Positions 21,976 to 34,330 of a stretch of 64,000 nucleotides of DNA are shown piece by piece. The stretch is from positions 1 through 64,000 of the forward strand of contig NZ_JARFJD010000005.1 in assembly GCF_029087225.1 (NCBI RefSeq), in the 5' to 3' direction. How positions within the stretch are numbered: the first letter of the stretch is position 1; each line of letters starts with the position of its first letter. The notes beneath the pieces were generated by a model. That model did no database searches, was not told the DNA's origin, and saw only the letters and a program-made list of their open reading frames with translations. The position numbers were made by a program, and so were the translations under genes. The stretch comes from Limnobacter olei. Lineage in GTDB: Bacteria > Pseudomonadota > Gammaproteobacteria > Burkholderiales > Burkholderiaceae_B.

Positions 21976-23263
21976 AAAGCCCTCTGTTTTCCAGCAGTAT
22001 TGCGGCACCCAAGCCGCCGCCTGCACAACTGGATACCACTGCATAACGCTTGTTCTCCACTTGTAGCCTTCTGGCTGCGGTGGTAAGCAGGCGAATGCCT
22101 GTGGCCGCAAACGGATTACCAAGCGAAAGCGAACCACCCCAGGTATTGAGCTTCTCGATCGGCAGTTCGCCGGGCACTTTGCCTTGGTAGTACTCATCTG
22201 CAAATTCACGCCGCTGCATGCAAGCGATGTTCACCAGCACTTGGGCTGCAAAGGCTTCATGAAGTTCCCATACATCGATATCGTTCATGCTCAACTTGTT
22301 TCGGGCCAACAAGGCTGGAATAGACACGGCTGGCCCCAGCAGCATTTCTTCTTCAAGGCTTTTCACTGCAGCCAGTTGATAATCCACCACCTCGGCCAAG
22401 GGCTGTAAGCCCAGTTCAGCTGCGGCTTCCTGACTTGTTACCAGCAAGGCTGCTGAACCATCGGTAAACCGAGATGAACCCGCGGCGGTAATCACGCCGC
22501 TTTTGCTGAAAATGGTGCGCATGGCGCTTAGCTTCTCGATATTACTGTCCTTGCGCGGTGTGTTGTCTTGTGTAATGGGCTGTTTAACACATGGCACTTG
22601 TACCGGAATGATGGTGCCGTCGAAGTGGCCTTGGTTCAGTGCCTCAATGGCCAGCTGGTGGCTGCGCACGGTGAAGGCATCACAATCCTCGCGGCTTACT
22701 TTGAACTTGCGCACCATTTGTTCAGCACACACACCCATGGTTTTTCGGGTGGTGAAGTCGGTGCCGGTGGGCATCTCGGGTTTCAAGTCGGCCGGGCGAA
22801 GGCTGGCCAGGTTTTTCAGTATGTTTTTGGCAGAGGAATCTTGCCGCACCTTCATGGTTGCACGCCGAATTTTTTGCGAGTAGCGAATGGGAATATCCGA
22901 AAAACTTTCCACGCCTGCTGCAATGCCCACATCAATTCGACCCAGGGCAATCATGTCGCATAAATTGGCAAAGCCCACACTGGCCGACAAACCCGCCATA
23001 GAGGTGGTGTACGCCGGAATGGTCGCAGGCAGCCCTGCACTCAACATGCTTTCACGCGCCACATTCGAAGTTTCAATTTCATGCAACACCGTGCCCATGG
23101 TCACCATGTTCACACGGCTTGCGTCAATACCGGTTTTGTTGACCAAACCTGCAATGGCTTTTCCACCCAGCTCATAGGTCATAAGCTGGGAATAGGCGCC
23201 ACCCGAATCGAGAAACGGGGTGCGCACGCCATCCACAATCACTGCTTTGCGAATTGACTTCAT
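21974..23263 (-). CDS. Thiolase-like protein lacking catalytic Cys and His
   Basis: The 429-residue protein has the thiolase fold of the trifunctional-enzyme beta-subunit type: VRTPFLDSGGAYS, GVESFSDIPIRYS, WELHEAFAAQ, GGSLSLGNPFAATG and SCAGGGLGAA. In that family the nucleophile sits in a TMACISAN-type motif; here it reads SMAGLSAS, with Gly at position 91 in place of Cys. The GHP His is Asn (N383). The second Cys (C413) is kept. Normal thiolysis therefore seems unlikely. The start overlaps the MaoC stop by 4 bp, so they are translated together. Confidence 0.85.
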   Translation of the reverse strand: MKSIRKAVIVDGVRTPFLDSGGAYSQLMTYELGGKAIAGLVNKTGIDASRVNMVTMGTVLHEIETSNVARESMLSAGLPATIPAYTTSMAGLSASVGFANLCDMIALGRIDVGIAAGVESFSDIPIRYSQKIRRATMKVRQDSSAKNILKNLASLRPADLKPEMPTGTDFTTRKTMGVCAEQMVRKFKVSREDCDAFTVRSHQLAIEALNQGHFDGTIIPVQVPCVKQPITQDNTPRKDSNIEKLSAMRTIFSKSGVITAAGSSRFTDGSAALLVTSQEAAAELGLQPLAEVVDYQLAAVKSLEEEMLLGPAVSIPALLARNKLSMNDIDVWELHEAFAAQVLVNIACMQRREFADEYYQGKVPGELPIEKLNTWGGSLSLGNPFAATGIRLLTTAARRLQVENKRYAVVSSCAGGGLGAAILLENRGL

Positions 23264-24141
23264 TTGAAGCGCCCCACCATGTGCAAGGTGCCATCGGCTG
23301 CGGCCAGGCGAAGCTGTGTGTAACCTTCAGAGTCCTTCGTTGTACTGGTTTGCACCTGCATGCCTGCATTGGGCAATGGCAGTGGTTTGATCCAGCGCAC
23401 ATCGAGATCGGCCACGGAATAACCTGCGTTGTGCAGCACTTCCCAGGTGCGGGCCAATTGCCCGAAGCCATGCAAAATGCAGCTTTTGAAACGCGTGCGT
23501 TTGCCCACCGCCTTGATGGTGTGAATGGGATTGAAGTCACCTGTCAACATGGCAAAGGCCAATCCGTCTTCTTCCTCGGCATCCCAGCTTCCTGCGGTGT
23601 TGAATTCATATTCTTCACGCTTGGCGGGTTTGCTTTTGCCAGCAGGTTTTGCACGGGGCACGGTGGAGTAACTGTCGATGACGATGGCCAGTTCGCCCTT
23701 GGGGTTGCTGGCCTGCACGCGGGTGTGAATGCGCACTTTGTCGCCATCGTCGCTCACATCCATCAAGCTGCCACGCAAAGCAATGGGCTCATCGCGAATC
23801 AGTGGCTTGTGAATTTGCATGCGCAAGCCCTGGTTGAGCAGCGACAACAAATTGTAGGGGGCAAGGCTGCCCAGCTTGGCCAACATGGGCATGGCCCAAT
23901 GGCTACAAAAGTGCGCTGGTATTTCTGTGCGGTAGCGATTTGCAGGGGCGCCTGTCCAGGCCACGTATTGATCCAGCAATTCATTGTTGAGTGCAGGCAC
24001 GTGCATGCTGTGGTTCACTGGCAATTCTGGCAAGGTGGCTGGCCGGGTAATGGGCGTGGCATTGCGAATAGCAGCCCAGCCCATGGACCGAATGTTGGGC
24101 CAGTGCAAGGCCAGGTATTTCAATGGATAGTCTGCCAACAT
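23260..24141 (-). CDS. MaoC-like enoyl-CoA hydratase
   Basis: The 293-residue protein has two hot-dog repeats. The C-terminal one carries LTGDFNPIHT (about 217-226), the Asp-X4-His hydratase motif, then CILHGFGQLA. It would add water to an enoyl-CoA, or the reverse. The ATG at 24141 is preceded by AAAGGA; the longer frame to 24189 begins inside the neighbouring gene. It overlaps the thiolase-like gene by 4 bp and follows the acyl-CoA dehydrogenase by 16 bp, forming one operon. Confidence 0.9.
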   Translation of the reverse strand: MLADYPLKYLALHWPNIRSMGWAAIRNATPITRPATLPELPVNHSMHVPALNNELLDQYVAWTGAPANRYRTEIPAHFCSHWAMPMLAKLGSLAPYNLLSLLNQGLRMQIHKPLIRDEPIALRGSLMDVSDDGDKVRIHTRVQASNPKGELAIVIDSYSTVPRAKPAGKSKPAKREEYEFNTAGSWDAEEEDGLAFAMLTGDFNPIHTIKAVGKRTRFKSCILHGFGQLARTWEVLHNAGYSVADLDVRWIKPLPLPNAGMQVQTSTTKDSEGYTQLRLAAADGTLHMVGRFK

Positions 24142-24157
24142 GGTGTTTATTCCTTTT

Positions 24158-25330
24158 TTACAAGCCCAACTGCTTGCCGATAATTTCATTCATGATTTCG
24201 TAGGTGCCACCGCCAATGGATGCAATTCGATTGTCGCGGTACAAACGCTCCACCAAACTTTCGCGCATATAGCCCATACCACCAAAAATTTGCACGGCTT
24301 CATAGGTAATGAAATCCGATGTTTTGGTGGCAAAGTTTTTGGCCATCGACACTTCTTTCAAAGCGGGTTTGCCCGCCTGCATGCGGGCTGCAACGCGGTA
24401 GGTGAATTCACGGCTGGCTTCCAGCTGTGTGGCCATGTCCGCCAGCTTGTGGCGAATCACCTGGTGTTTGCTCAAAGGTTTGCCAAAGGTGCTGCGGTTT
24501 TTGGCGTAGGCCAGCGCTTCATTCAAAGCCAGTTCCGACAAGGTATTCGCATAACAGGCCAGGCCCAGGCGCTCACTTTCGAAGTTGGTCATGATCATCA
24601 TGAAGCCACTGTTTTCAATGCCAATCAAATTGGATTTGGGCACCACCACATTGTCGAAAAACAGCTCGGCCGTGTCGCTGCACCACCAGCCCATTTTTTT
24701 CAATGGCTGGCCTGTGGTAAAACCGGGCGTGCCTTTCTCGATCAACAACATGCTGATGCCGCCATAACCATCGCCGCCTGTGCGCACGGCCACGGTGTAA
24801 TAGTCGGCGCGAATGCCCGAGGTAATGTAGGTTTTGGACCCTGACACTTTGTAGTGGTCGCCACAATCCACCGCGCGGGTTTTCAGGTTGGCAACATCCG
24901 AACCACCGCCAGGCTCGGTCACTGCCAGGGCGATGATTTTGTCGCCACTCAACACTTCAGGCACAATGCGCGCTTTCATCTCGGGGCTGGCCCACTTGGC
25001 GATGGGTGGCAAGGCAATGCCATGCGACATCAAGCTGGAGAAGAAACCACCGGAGCCTGCACGCAGCAGCTCTTCAGTGGCGACCAGGCTCATGAAGTAA
25101 TCACCTTCAGAATTACCGCCAAATTCTTCGGGATAGCCGATACCCAAAATGCCTGCCTCGCCAGCCAGTTTATAAATTTCGCGGGGGAAAGTGCCCGCCT
25201 CTTCCCACTCGTTGATGTGGGGCGTGACATGACGTTCAACGAAGCGGCGAATATTGCGGCGCGCTTCCTCGTGGGTTTCATTGAAATAAGGGGTGAACAT
25301 TCTGGCCTCAAATTGAACTGGTGCATTCAT
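24158..25330 (-). CDS. Acyl-CoA dehydrogenase
   Basis: A 390-residue flavoprotein. It shows the FAD/substrate motifs LAVTEPGGGSDVANLKT (about 133-149) and VSGSKTYITSG, and the C-terminal VQIFGGMGYMRE and RIASIGGGTYEIM. The Glu of the MCAD type (YEGT) is Gly here, so the base is probably the Glu in NFESERLGL, as in isovaleryl/long-chain types. The alternative TTG at 25348 adds six residues; ATG at 25330 is chosen. It heads the dehydrogenase-MaoC-thiolase operon and would make enoyl-CoA for the hydratase. Confidence 0.92.
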   Translation of the reverse strand: MNAPVQFEARMFTPYFNETHEEARRNIRRFVERHVTPHINEWEEAGTFPREIYKLAGEAGILGIGYPEEFGGNSEGDYFMSLVATEELLRAGSGGFFSSLMSHGIALPPIAKWASPEMKARIVPEVLSGDKIIALAVTEPGGGSDVANLKTRAVDCGDHYKVSGSKTYITSGIRADYYTVAVRTGGDGYGGISMLLIEKGTPGFTTGQPLKKMGWWCSDTAELFFDNVVVPKSNLIGIENSGFMMIMTNFESERLGLACYANTLSELALNEALAYAKNRSTFGKPLSKHQVIRHKLADMATQLEASREFTYRVAARMQAGKPALKEVSMAKNFATKTSDFITYEAVQIFGGMGYMRESLVERLYRDNRIASIGGGTYEIMNEIIGKQLGL

Positions 25331-25400
25331 CTTGTTGCACGCGTTCAATTTGGCCTAGGGCAAAGCCGGACACAATGGGGGTAAATAGCGACAGAGTGTC

Positions 25401-28498
<3,098 letters not shown>

Positions 28499-28568
28499 TC
28501 AATAAAACATTACAAAGTTATTAAAATATTACGTCAATTAGAAACAAATTAAGGGGTGGCATGCACTT

Positions 28569-29603
28569 TCACGCCGCATGTGCCAGCCGGTATTCCTTGG
28601 GGGTTTGGCCGCACCAGCGTTTGAATGTTCGGCTGAAATTGGATGCATCTTCGTAGCCCAAGGCATGGGCAATTTCTTCAACGGTGGTGTGGGTGTGTGC
28701 CAGCAACCAGCAGGCGCGTTCTTGCCGCACTTCATCCAACAATTGCTGAAAGCTGGTGCCCTCAGCCTGCAGGTGGCGCATGAAGGTGCGTTCGGTCAGG
28801 TTTTCCCTGGAAGCCATGCTTTGCAAGGTGGGCATGTGCCCTTCGGTTTGCTGCAACAGCATGCGCACGCGCTGGGCCAAGGTGCCGCCGGCTTGAAGAC
28901 GCTGCAACTGCAAATCACAATCGCGAAGCAAGCGCTGCAAGGCTTCATCATCGGCAGCCAGGCTGGGGCTGTTCACCAGAGTGCTGCCCAACACCACACG
29001 CAACTGCGCATGCCCAAAGCTGTTATGTTGCGCAATTCGCTGATATTCATGGACCCAGGGCGGGGCTTCAAACGGCCACTCGATTCGAAGTTGCGGTGGC
29101 AGTTCTTGCCCGGTCATCGCTGTGAGCAACTGCACCAAACCACCGAGCAACTGGCAATGCAGGTACTCGCGAACCGGGCCTAGATCAACCCATTCTTCAA
29201 GCACCGCGGCAAACTCGGGTTCATGTTCAAACTTCAAATTGGCGAGGTTTTGGCGCAAGCCCGCGTAGCGCTGCAGCAGTAACATGGCGCTGGGCAAATT
29301 CTTGCTGGCAATCATGGCTGCACCGAGCGTGCCGTGGGCCGATGCCGGTGTTCTCAAACCCACCTCCAAACCCAGCCAGGGGCATCGGCTAAGTTGCACG
29401 CCACGCTCAATCAACTGGCGCATCTGGTCAAAACTCATGAACTGGTTGCTTTCGTGAAGCTGCTGCCAGTTCAAGGGCAGGCCTTCCAGAATTTGCTCCG
29501 GCGAATAGCCGCGACGCTGCAACTCGGCGCACAGCAAACGCGCGTACACCGGGTGCAATGCAGGCTTTAAGGCTGCGACTGATTCATACAGAGATTGGGT
29601 CAA
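28569..29603 (-). CDS. AraC family regulator, divergent from alkB
   Basis: The 344-residue protein shares the OruR-type sensor and double helix-turn-helix with the other AraC protein here: ENLTERTFMRHLQAEGTSFQQLL (shown by LTERTFMRHLQ) and IAHALGYEDASNFSRTFKRW. The start is probably TTG at 29603; no ATG fits. It is read away from alkB across a 133-bp gap, the usual position of an alkane-responsive activator. Control of alkB is inferred from this layout. Confidence 0.88.
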   Translation of the reverse strand: MTQSLYESVAALKPALHPVYARLLCAELQRRGYSPEQILEGLPLNWQQLHESNQFMSFDQMRQLIERGVQLSRCPWLGLEVGLRTPASAHGTLGAAMIASKNLPSAMLLLQRYAGLRQNLANLKFEHEPEFAAVLEEWVDLGPVREYLHCQLLGGLVQLLTAMTGQELPPQLRIEWPFEAPPWVHEYQRIAQHNSFGHAQLRVVLGSTLVNSPSLAADDEALQRLLRDCDLQLQRLQAGGTLAQRVRMLLQQTEGHMPTLQSMASRENLTERTFMRHLQAEGTSFQQLLDEVRQERACWLLAHTHTTVEEIAHALGYEDASNFSRTFKRWCGQTPKEYRLAHAA

Positions 29604-29736
29604 GTGTGTTGTCTCGTGGTGCTTGTTGTTGTTTTGTTTTTGTCACTTTATGACGATCTTATGCCACCCTGTGCGGTGTTGTCCATCGCCTTGCAGGCCT
29701 AAGATAAAACCATCCTGAACCACCTGGTGCACAACA

Positions 29737-30897
29737 ATGACATCGAACACCATGCCCGCAACCCAATACAAAGATCCCAAGAAATACTTGTGGCTGCTTT
29801 CTGTAATTGCGCCCTTTGCCGCGCCGCTCGGCCCGATCATGTACCTCTACACCGGCCACACGCAGTGGCTGTGGGTGTTCCTGGCGTTTTTCTATCTGGG
29901 TTTGCCCGTGCTCGATTTTGTGTTTGGCGAAGACAAACAAAACCCGCCTGAACAGGCCGTGCCCGAACTTGAGAACACCAAGTACTACCGCGTGATCACC
30001 TACCTGCTGGTGCCCATTATTACCTTCGGTTTTTTGTTCAACGTGATTTTTCTGGCCACGCACGATTTGCACTGGCTGCACTGGTTGGCCGTGGCCATTA
30101 CCACAGGCTCGCTGCTGGGCTTTGGCTTGAACCTGGGTCATGAAATGGGCCACAAAAAGCGCAAGCTGGACAAAGCACTGGCGCTGTTCACCCTCTCGCT
30201 GGGTGGCTATGGTCACTTCTCAATTGAACACAACCGTGGCCACCACCGCGATGTGGCCACACCGGAAGACCCGGCCACCTCACGCATGGGTGAGCACATT
30301 TATGAATTCATGTTGCGTGAAATCCCAGGGGCATTCAAACGCGCCTGGAGGCTCGAAAGTGAACGCCTGGAACGCGCAGGCAAAAGCCGCTGGAATGCCG
30401 GCAATGAAATGCTGCAAGCCGGTGCCATGACCTTGGTGATGTACACCGCTCTGATCGCCATGTTTGGCTGGCCCATGGTGCCCGTGTTGGCAGTGGTGGC
30501 TTTTTGGGGTGCATTTCAGTTGACCAGTGCCAACTACATTGAGCACTACGGCCTGATGCGCCAAAAACTACCCAATGGTGAATACGAACGTTGCGCCCCA
30601 CACCACTCCTGGAACAGCAATCATTTGGTGTCTAACCTCGTGGTGTTTCAATTGCAACGCCATTCGGATCACCATGCCAACCCGGCACGCAGTTACCAGT
30701 CGCTGCGTGATTTTCCGGAGCTGCCCAGTTTGCCATCGGGATACTTCGGCATGTTCCTGATTGCCTATGTACCACCCCTGTGGTTTGCCATCATGAACCC
30801 AAGGTTGCTGGAAGTGGCAGGCAAGAATGCGCAAAAAATCAACATTCATCCGCGCAAGCGTGCACGAGTGATTCAGCGTTATTCGCTGGTGGTCTGA
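29737..30897 (+). CDS. alkB: Alkane 1-monooxygenase AlkB
   Basis: The 386-residue integral membrane di-iron enzyme shows all AlkB motifs: LGHEMGHKK (Hist-1, about 132-140), EHNRGHHRDVATPEDPA (Hist-2), NYIEHYGLMR (HYG) and LQRHSDHHANP (Hist-3). About six membrane segments precede and separate these motifs. It hydroxylates medium- to long-chain alkanes at the terminal carbon, using rubredoxin for electrons; no rubredoxin gene is in the window. It ends one base before the convergent thioesterase. Confidence 0.96.
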   Translation: MTSNTMPATQYKDPKKYLWLLSVIAPFAAPLGPIMYLYTGHTQWLWVFLAFFYLGLPVLDFVFGEDKQNPPEQAVPELENTKYYRVITYLLVPIITFGFLFNVIFLATHDLHWLHWLAVAITTGSLLGFGLNLGHEMGHKKRKLDKALALFTLSLGGYGHFSIEHNRGHHRDVATPEDPATSRMGEHIYEFMLREIPGAFKRAWRLESERLERAGKSRWNAGNEMLQAGAMTLVMYTALIAMFGWPMVPVLAVVAFWGAFQLTSANYIEHYGLMRQKLPNGEYERCAPHHSWNSNHLVSNLVVFQLQRHSDHHANPARSYQSLRDFPELPSLPSGYFGMFLIAYVPPLWFAIMNPRLLEVAGKNAQKINIHPRKRARVIQRYSLVV

Positions 30898-31335
30898 TCA
30901 GCCAGCCTGATTGATCTGCTTGCCCACAGCGCCCTCTAGCAGGGCGCTTTTTATTTCAGCCGGAATAATTTGCTTGGTGAATTCTTTGGCATCGACCAAC
31001 ACATAAGTGGCTTGTGAAGTGGCCACCAAAGCACCGGTGGCTCTATTCACAAACACAACAGTCAAGGTGAAACTCGTATTGCCAAAATGGCTGGGATACA
31101 CGCTGGCTTTCAGCACCTCATCGTAATGAGCCGGGGCCTTCCACTCGGTGAGCAAACGCACCACCTGGGTTTCATAACCCAGGCGCACCAGTTCTGGATA
31201 ACCACCCAGCGCAGCCCGCAAATATTCATTCACCGCCAAATCGGTGTAGTCACCATACCGGGCATTGAACACCACACCTTGCGCGTCGCATTCGCCATAA
31301 CGCACCCTGAATAGGAACTCAAAAGGCTTGCTCAT
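30898..31335 (-). CDS. Acyl-CoA thioesterase, 4HBT/YbgC type
   Basis: A single hot-dog protein of 145 residues. FRVRYGECDAQGVVFNARYGDY holds the catalytic Asp of the YbgC/4-hydroxybenzoyl-CoA thioesterase type (key part ECDAQGVVF). It would hydrolyse acyl-CoA to the free acid. ATG at 31335 is chosen; a GTG at 31347 overlaps the GMC gene stop as GTGA and would add four residues. It is downstream of the alcohol dehydrogenase gene in one operon. Confidence 0.88.
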   Translation of the reverse strand: MSKPFEFLFRVRYGECDAQGVVFNARYGDYTDLAVNEYLRAALGGYPELVRLGYETQVVRLLTEWKAPAHYDEVLKASVYPSHFGNTSFTLTVVFVNRATGALVATSQATYVLVDAKEFTKQIIPAEIKSALLEGAVGKQINQAG

Positions 31336-31343
31336 TGATGCAC

Positions 31344-33023
31344 TCACACCGGCTGTGCAACAAGCGCCTGCGCCAAGTGTTCCTGACGTGCTCTTGCATT
31401 GTGCTCGGCCTGTTCAAGTGCGGGCACGCGCGACACGCCACGAATGAGATCCACGGCTTTTTCAGCCATCATCATGACAGGGCCATTGGTGTTGCCACCG
31501 ATCAGGCTTGGCATCACAGACGCATCGACAATGCGCAGGCCTTCAAGCCCGTGCACCCGCAATTGTGGATCCACCACCGCCATGGAATCGGTGCCCATTT
31601 TGCAGGTGCCAGTGGGGTGGTAAACCGTGTCCACGCGGTTGCGCAACACTTCACGAATTTCATCGTCGGTGTGCACGTTCTCGGTGAATTTGTCTTTCAC
31701 GATAAACTTCGCCAGGGCCGGTGCATGCATGATCTTGCGGGTCAGTTTGAAACCTTCAACCAACTCATCCAGATCGCGTGGGTCTTTCAAAAAACCAATG
31801 TCGATCAAGGGTGGCGTGTCCATGGTGTTGCCCTGCAGGGTAAGGCTTCCGCGGCTGCGCGGGCGCAACAAACACACGTGGCAGGAAAAACCGTGGCCCA
31901 TGTGCATTTTGCGGGCGTGGTCATCCACCATGGCCACCACGAAGTGCAATTGAACGTTGGGATCTTTCAGTTCGGGGCTGGTTTTTAGAAACGCACCACC
32001 TTCAGCGAAGTTGCTGGTAAGCGCACCCCTGCGATGTTTGCGGTAGCGGAAAATTTCACGCAACAAACGAATGCCGCCGCGAATCGACAGGCCGAGTGTA
32101 TCCAGGCTTTTGGTGGAGTAACCAAAAATAAAGTCGGGATGATCCTGCAGGTTTTTGCCCACACCCGGCAGGTGATGAACCACATCAATGTCGTGGCGAG
32201 CCAACTCGGATGAATCGCCCACGCCGGAAACCATCAATAATTGCGGCGTTTGAATGGCGCCCGCGGTCAAAACGATTTCCTTGCGTGCTTTCAACACAGT
32301 AACCTGACCGTTGATGGACACCTCAACTCCTACAGCACGCTTGCCTTCAAACAACACACGCTGAACCATGGCCTTGGTGTGCACAGTGAGGTTTTTACGG
32401 TGCAAGTGCGGAAACAGATAGGCACGCGCAGCGCTCCAGCGTTCACCATTTTTTTGGGTCACCTGATAAATGCCTACGCCTTCCTGATCGGCCCCGTTGA
32501 AGTCGTGATTGATTTTGAAGCCTGCCTGTTTGCCAGCCTCAAGATAGATTTGCTGAAAGGGATTGTCGGAACGCAAATCAGCCACGTTCAGCGGGCCGCT
32601 GTTGCCGTGGTAGGCATCACGAATACGCTCGTTGCATTCGCTGAGTTTGAAATAAGGCAGCACGTCTTTGTAAGACCAGCCGCTGCAACCTTCTTCATGG
32701 GCCCAACGATCATAATCAGATGCCGTACCACGGATGTACACCATGGCATTGATGGCTGATGAACCGCCCAAGGTTTTGCCGCGCGGCTGATAGCCCTTGC
32801 GGCCATTCAAGCCAGGCTGCGGTGTAGTTTCAAAGGCCCAGTTGTTGATTTTGGTGGGCAACATGGCCACTGCACCGCTGGGAATATTGATGAGGTTGCC
32901 GGTGCCGTCGCCGCCGGCTTCAAGAAGGCATACATCGAGTGCTGAGTCTTCGCTGAGGCGACCTGCCATGGCACAGCCACCGGAACCACCACCCACCACG
33001 ATGTAGTCGTGTTCTGTCTTCAT
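31344..33023 (-). CDS. GMC oxidoreductase (alcohol dehydrogenase, AlkJ-like)
   Basis: The 559-residue FAD enzyme begins DYIVVGGGSGGCAMAGRLSE, a Rossmann motif, then has the GMC signatures GKTLGGSSAINAMVYIRG (about 82-99) and LTAGAIQTPQLLMVSGVG. The catalytic His is in TVYHPTGTCKMG near residue 475 and the partner Asn in NTNGPVMMMAEKA. Relatives oxidise long-chain alcohols or choline. Next to alkB it could oxidise alkanols to aldehydes at the membrane. ATG at 33023 follows AGGAGG. Confidence 0.9.
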   Translation of the reverse strand: MKTEHDYIVVGGGSGGCAMAGRLSEDSALDVCLLEAGGDGTGNLINIPSGAVAMLPTKINNWAFETTPQPGLNGRKGYQPRGKTLGGSSAINAMVYIRGTASDYDRWAHEEGCSGWSYKDVLPYFKLSECNERIRDAYHGNSGPLNVADLRSDNPFQQIYLEAGKQAGFKINHDFNGADQEGVGIYQVTQKNGERWSAARAYLFPHLHRKNLTVHTKAMVQRVLFEGKRAVGVEVSINGQVTVLKARKEIVLTAGAIQTPQLLMVSGVGDSSELARHDIDVVHHLPGVGKNLQDHPDFIFGYSTKSLDTLGLSIRGGIRLLREIFRYRKHRRGALTSNFAEGGAFLKTSPELKDPNVQLHFVVAMVDDHARKMHMGHGFSCHVCLLRPRSRGSLTLQGNTMDTPPLIDIGFLKDPRDLDELVEGFKLTRKIMHAPALAKFIVKDKFTENVHTDDEIREVLRNRVDTVYHPTGTCKMGTDSMAVVDPQLRVHGLEGLRIVDASVMPSLIGGNTNGPVMMMAEKAVDLIRGVSRVPALEQAEHNARARQEHLAQALVAQPV

Positions 33024-33141
33024 CTGCTCCTCCTGATTTTCAAACCCGCTTGGATCGGATTTTGTGATTTTCTCACTTGATCATAGAGGAAGCCGGGCAA
33101 AAAGAAACGCCCTGAAGCTCACAAAAAATTGATAATTCCGG

Positions 33142-34230
33142 TCAAGCGATGCGTGTGATCTTCTCGGGTGCAGCGGGTGCAATGCCCACCGCATTTCCAG
33201 CCAACTGGTTCACCTGTTCCAAGGCCTCTTCCACCTCTCGCATCACGCGCTGGGTCAATTCCTCAACCGTGGGAACGTCCTGCACCAAACCTTGCACCTG
33301 ACCAATCAACTGCACGCCCTGCGTGTGATTGCCTTCAATGGTGGCTTTCTTGATTTGCAAAACGGCAGCACCGTAAAAGGTAACCGTGAGTGTTTGCTCC
33401 AAACCCATTTTGAAGACGTCTTTGAGGATGCCCAGCAAGGGCTTGTTCATTTCACGCGCAGCCAGGTAGGCGCGCCACATGGCACGCACGGGATTGAATG
33501 GCTTGGACATGATTTTTTTGGAGTTGGGGGTGGTCATGACCCGGCAAGGAATGCTGTCAAAGTTCTTGCTGTAAATGGTGTCTTCCACTTCCTTTTTCAC
33601 AATCAGTTCTTTGGTGTTGGCATGCACCGGGCTTTCTTTCGACGCGGCCCAGCGCGTGCCCATGGCCACACCATCAGCACCCAAGGCCAAGGCTGCCACC
33701 ACACCGCCACCCGTGCCAAAACCACCGGCTGCGATAATTGGAAGCTTGGTGACCTGCCGGATTGCGGGCACCAACACCAGTGATGTGACAGCACCGCCGT
33801 GCGCTGCGGCCTCATGGCCAGTCACCAACAAAGCATCTGCACCCGACTGCTCGGCCTTCAAGGCATGTTTGGCATTCACCACAGTCACAATCACTTTGCC
33901 GCCGTAGTCATGCACACGCTTGCACACATCTGCTGGGCTGCCCAGGCTGAAGTTGATCACGGGTACCTTTTCATTCAGGGCCACTTCAAGATTTTCACGG
34001 GCACCCGGCATGATCAATGCGCAACCAATGCCGAAAGGCTTGTTGGTCAGGCTTCGAACCTTGCGAATTTCAGAGAGGGTTTGCTCGGGCGTCAAATGCC
34101 CAATGGCCAGAATACCCAGACCACCCGCGTTGGCTGTGGCAGCCACCAGATCGGCATTGGCCACGTAGGTCATGCCGGGGCACACCAGTGGATATTGAAT
34201 GTTGAACATCTCGGTGATGCGGGTTTTCAT
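33142..34230 (-). CDS. Nitronate monooxygenase family flavoprotein
   Basis: A 362-residue TIM-barrel FMN enzyme. It includes QYPLVCPGMTYVA at the N-terminus, NAGGLGILA, LLVTGHEAAAHGG (with the catalytic His region) and PIIAAGGFGTGGGVVAALALGADGVAMGTRW, the FMN phosphate site (key parts AAGGFGTGGG and GADGVAMGT). The family oxidises alkyl nitronates or reduces enoyl substrates. ATG at 34230 is preferred over a TTG at 34266. It stands alone between two short gaps. Confidence 0.88.
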   Translation of the reverse strand: MKTRITEMFNIQYPLVCPGMTYVANADLVAATANAGGLGILAIGHLTPEQTLSEIRKVRSLTNKPFGIGCALIMPGARENLEVALNEKVPVINFSLGSPADVCKRVHDYGGKVIVTVVNAKHALKAEQSGADALLVTGHEAAAHGGAVTSLVLVPAIRQVTKLPIIAAGGFGTGGGVVAALALGADGVAMGTRWAASKESPVHANTKELIVKKEVEDTIYSKNFDSIPCRVMTTPNSKKIMSKPFNPVRAMWRAYLAAREMNKPLLGILKDVFKMGLEQTLTVTFYGAAVLQIKKATIEGNHTQGVQLIGQVQGLVQDVPTVEELTQRVMREVEEALEQVNQLAGNAVGIAPAAPEKITRIA

Positions 34231-34330
34231 GGGCAGTCCGTAGATCGAGTGGGCCGGATCGGGCAATCCAATGAATATTACATCAACCGAGATATTCTGA
34301 TAAGCACTGTAAGTATGTGTTGAACTGCAT

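Noticed and set aside
23254-24183. Plus-strand frame of 309 codons
   Set aside because: It mirrors the MaoC gene, which has the LTGDFNPIHT motif and a coupled start.
24158-25330. Acyl-CoA dehydrogenase as catalytically dead because YEGT is GGGT
   Set aside because: In isovaleryl- and long-chain-type enzymes the base lies in an earlier helix; the FESERL Glu here fits that, so activity is likely kept.
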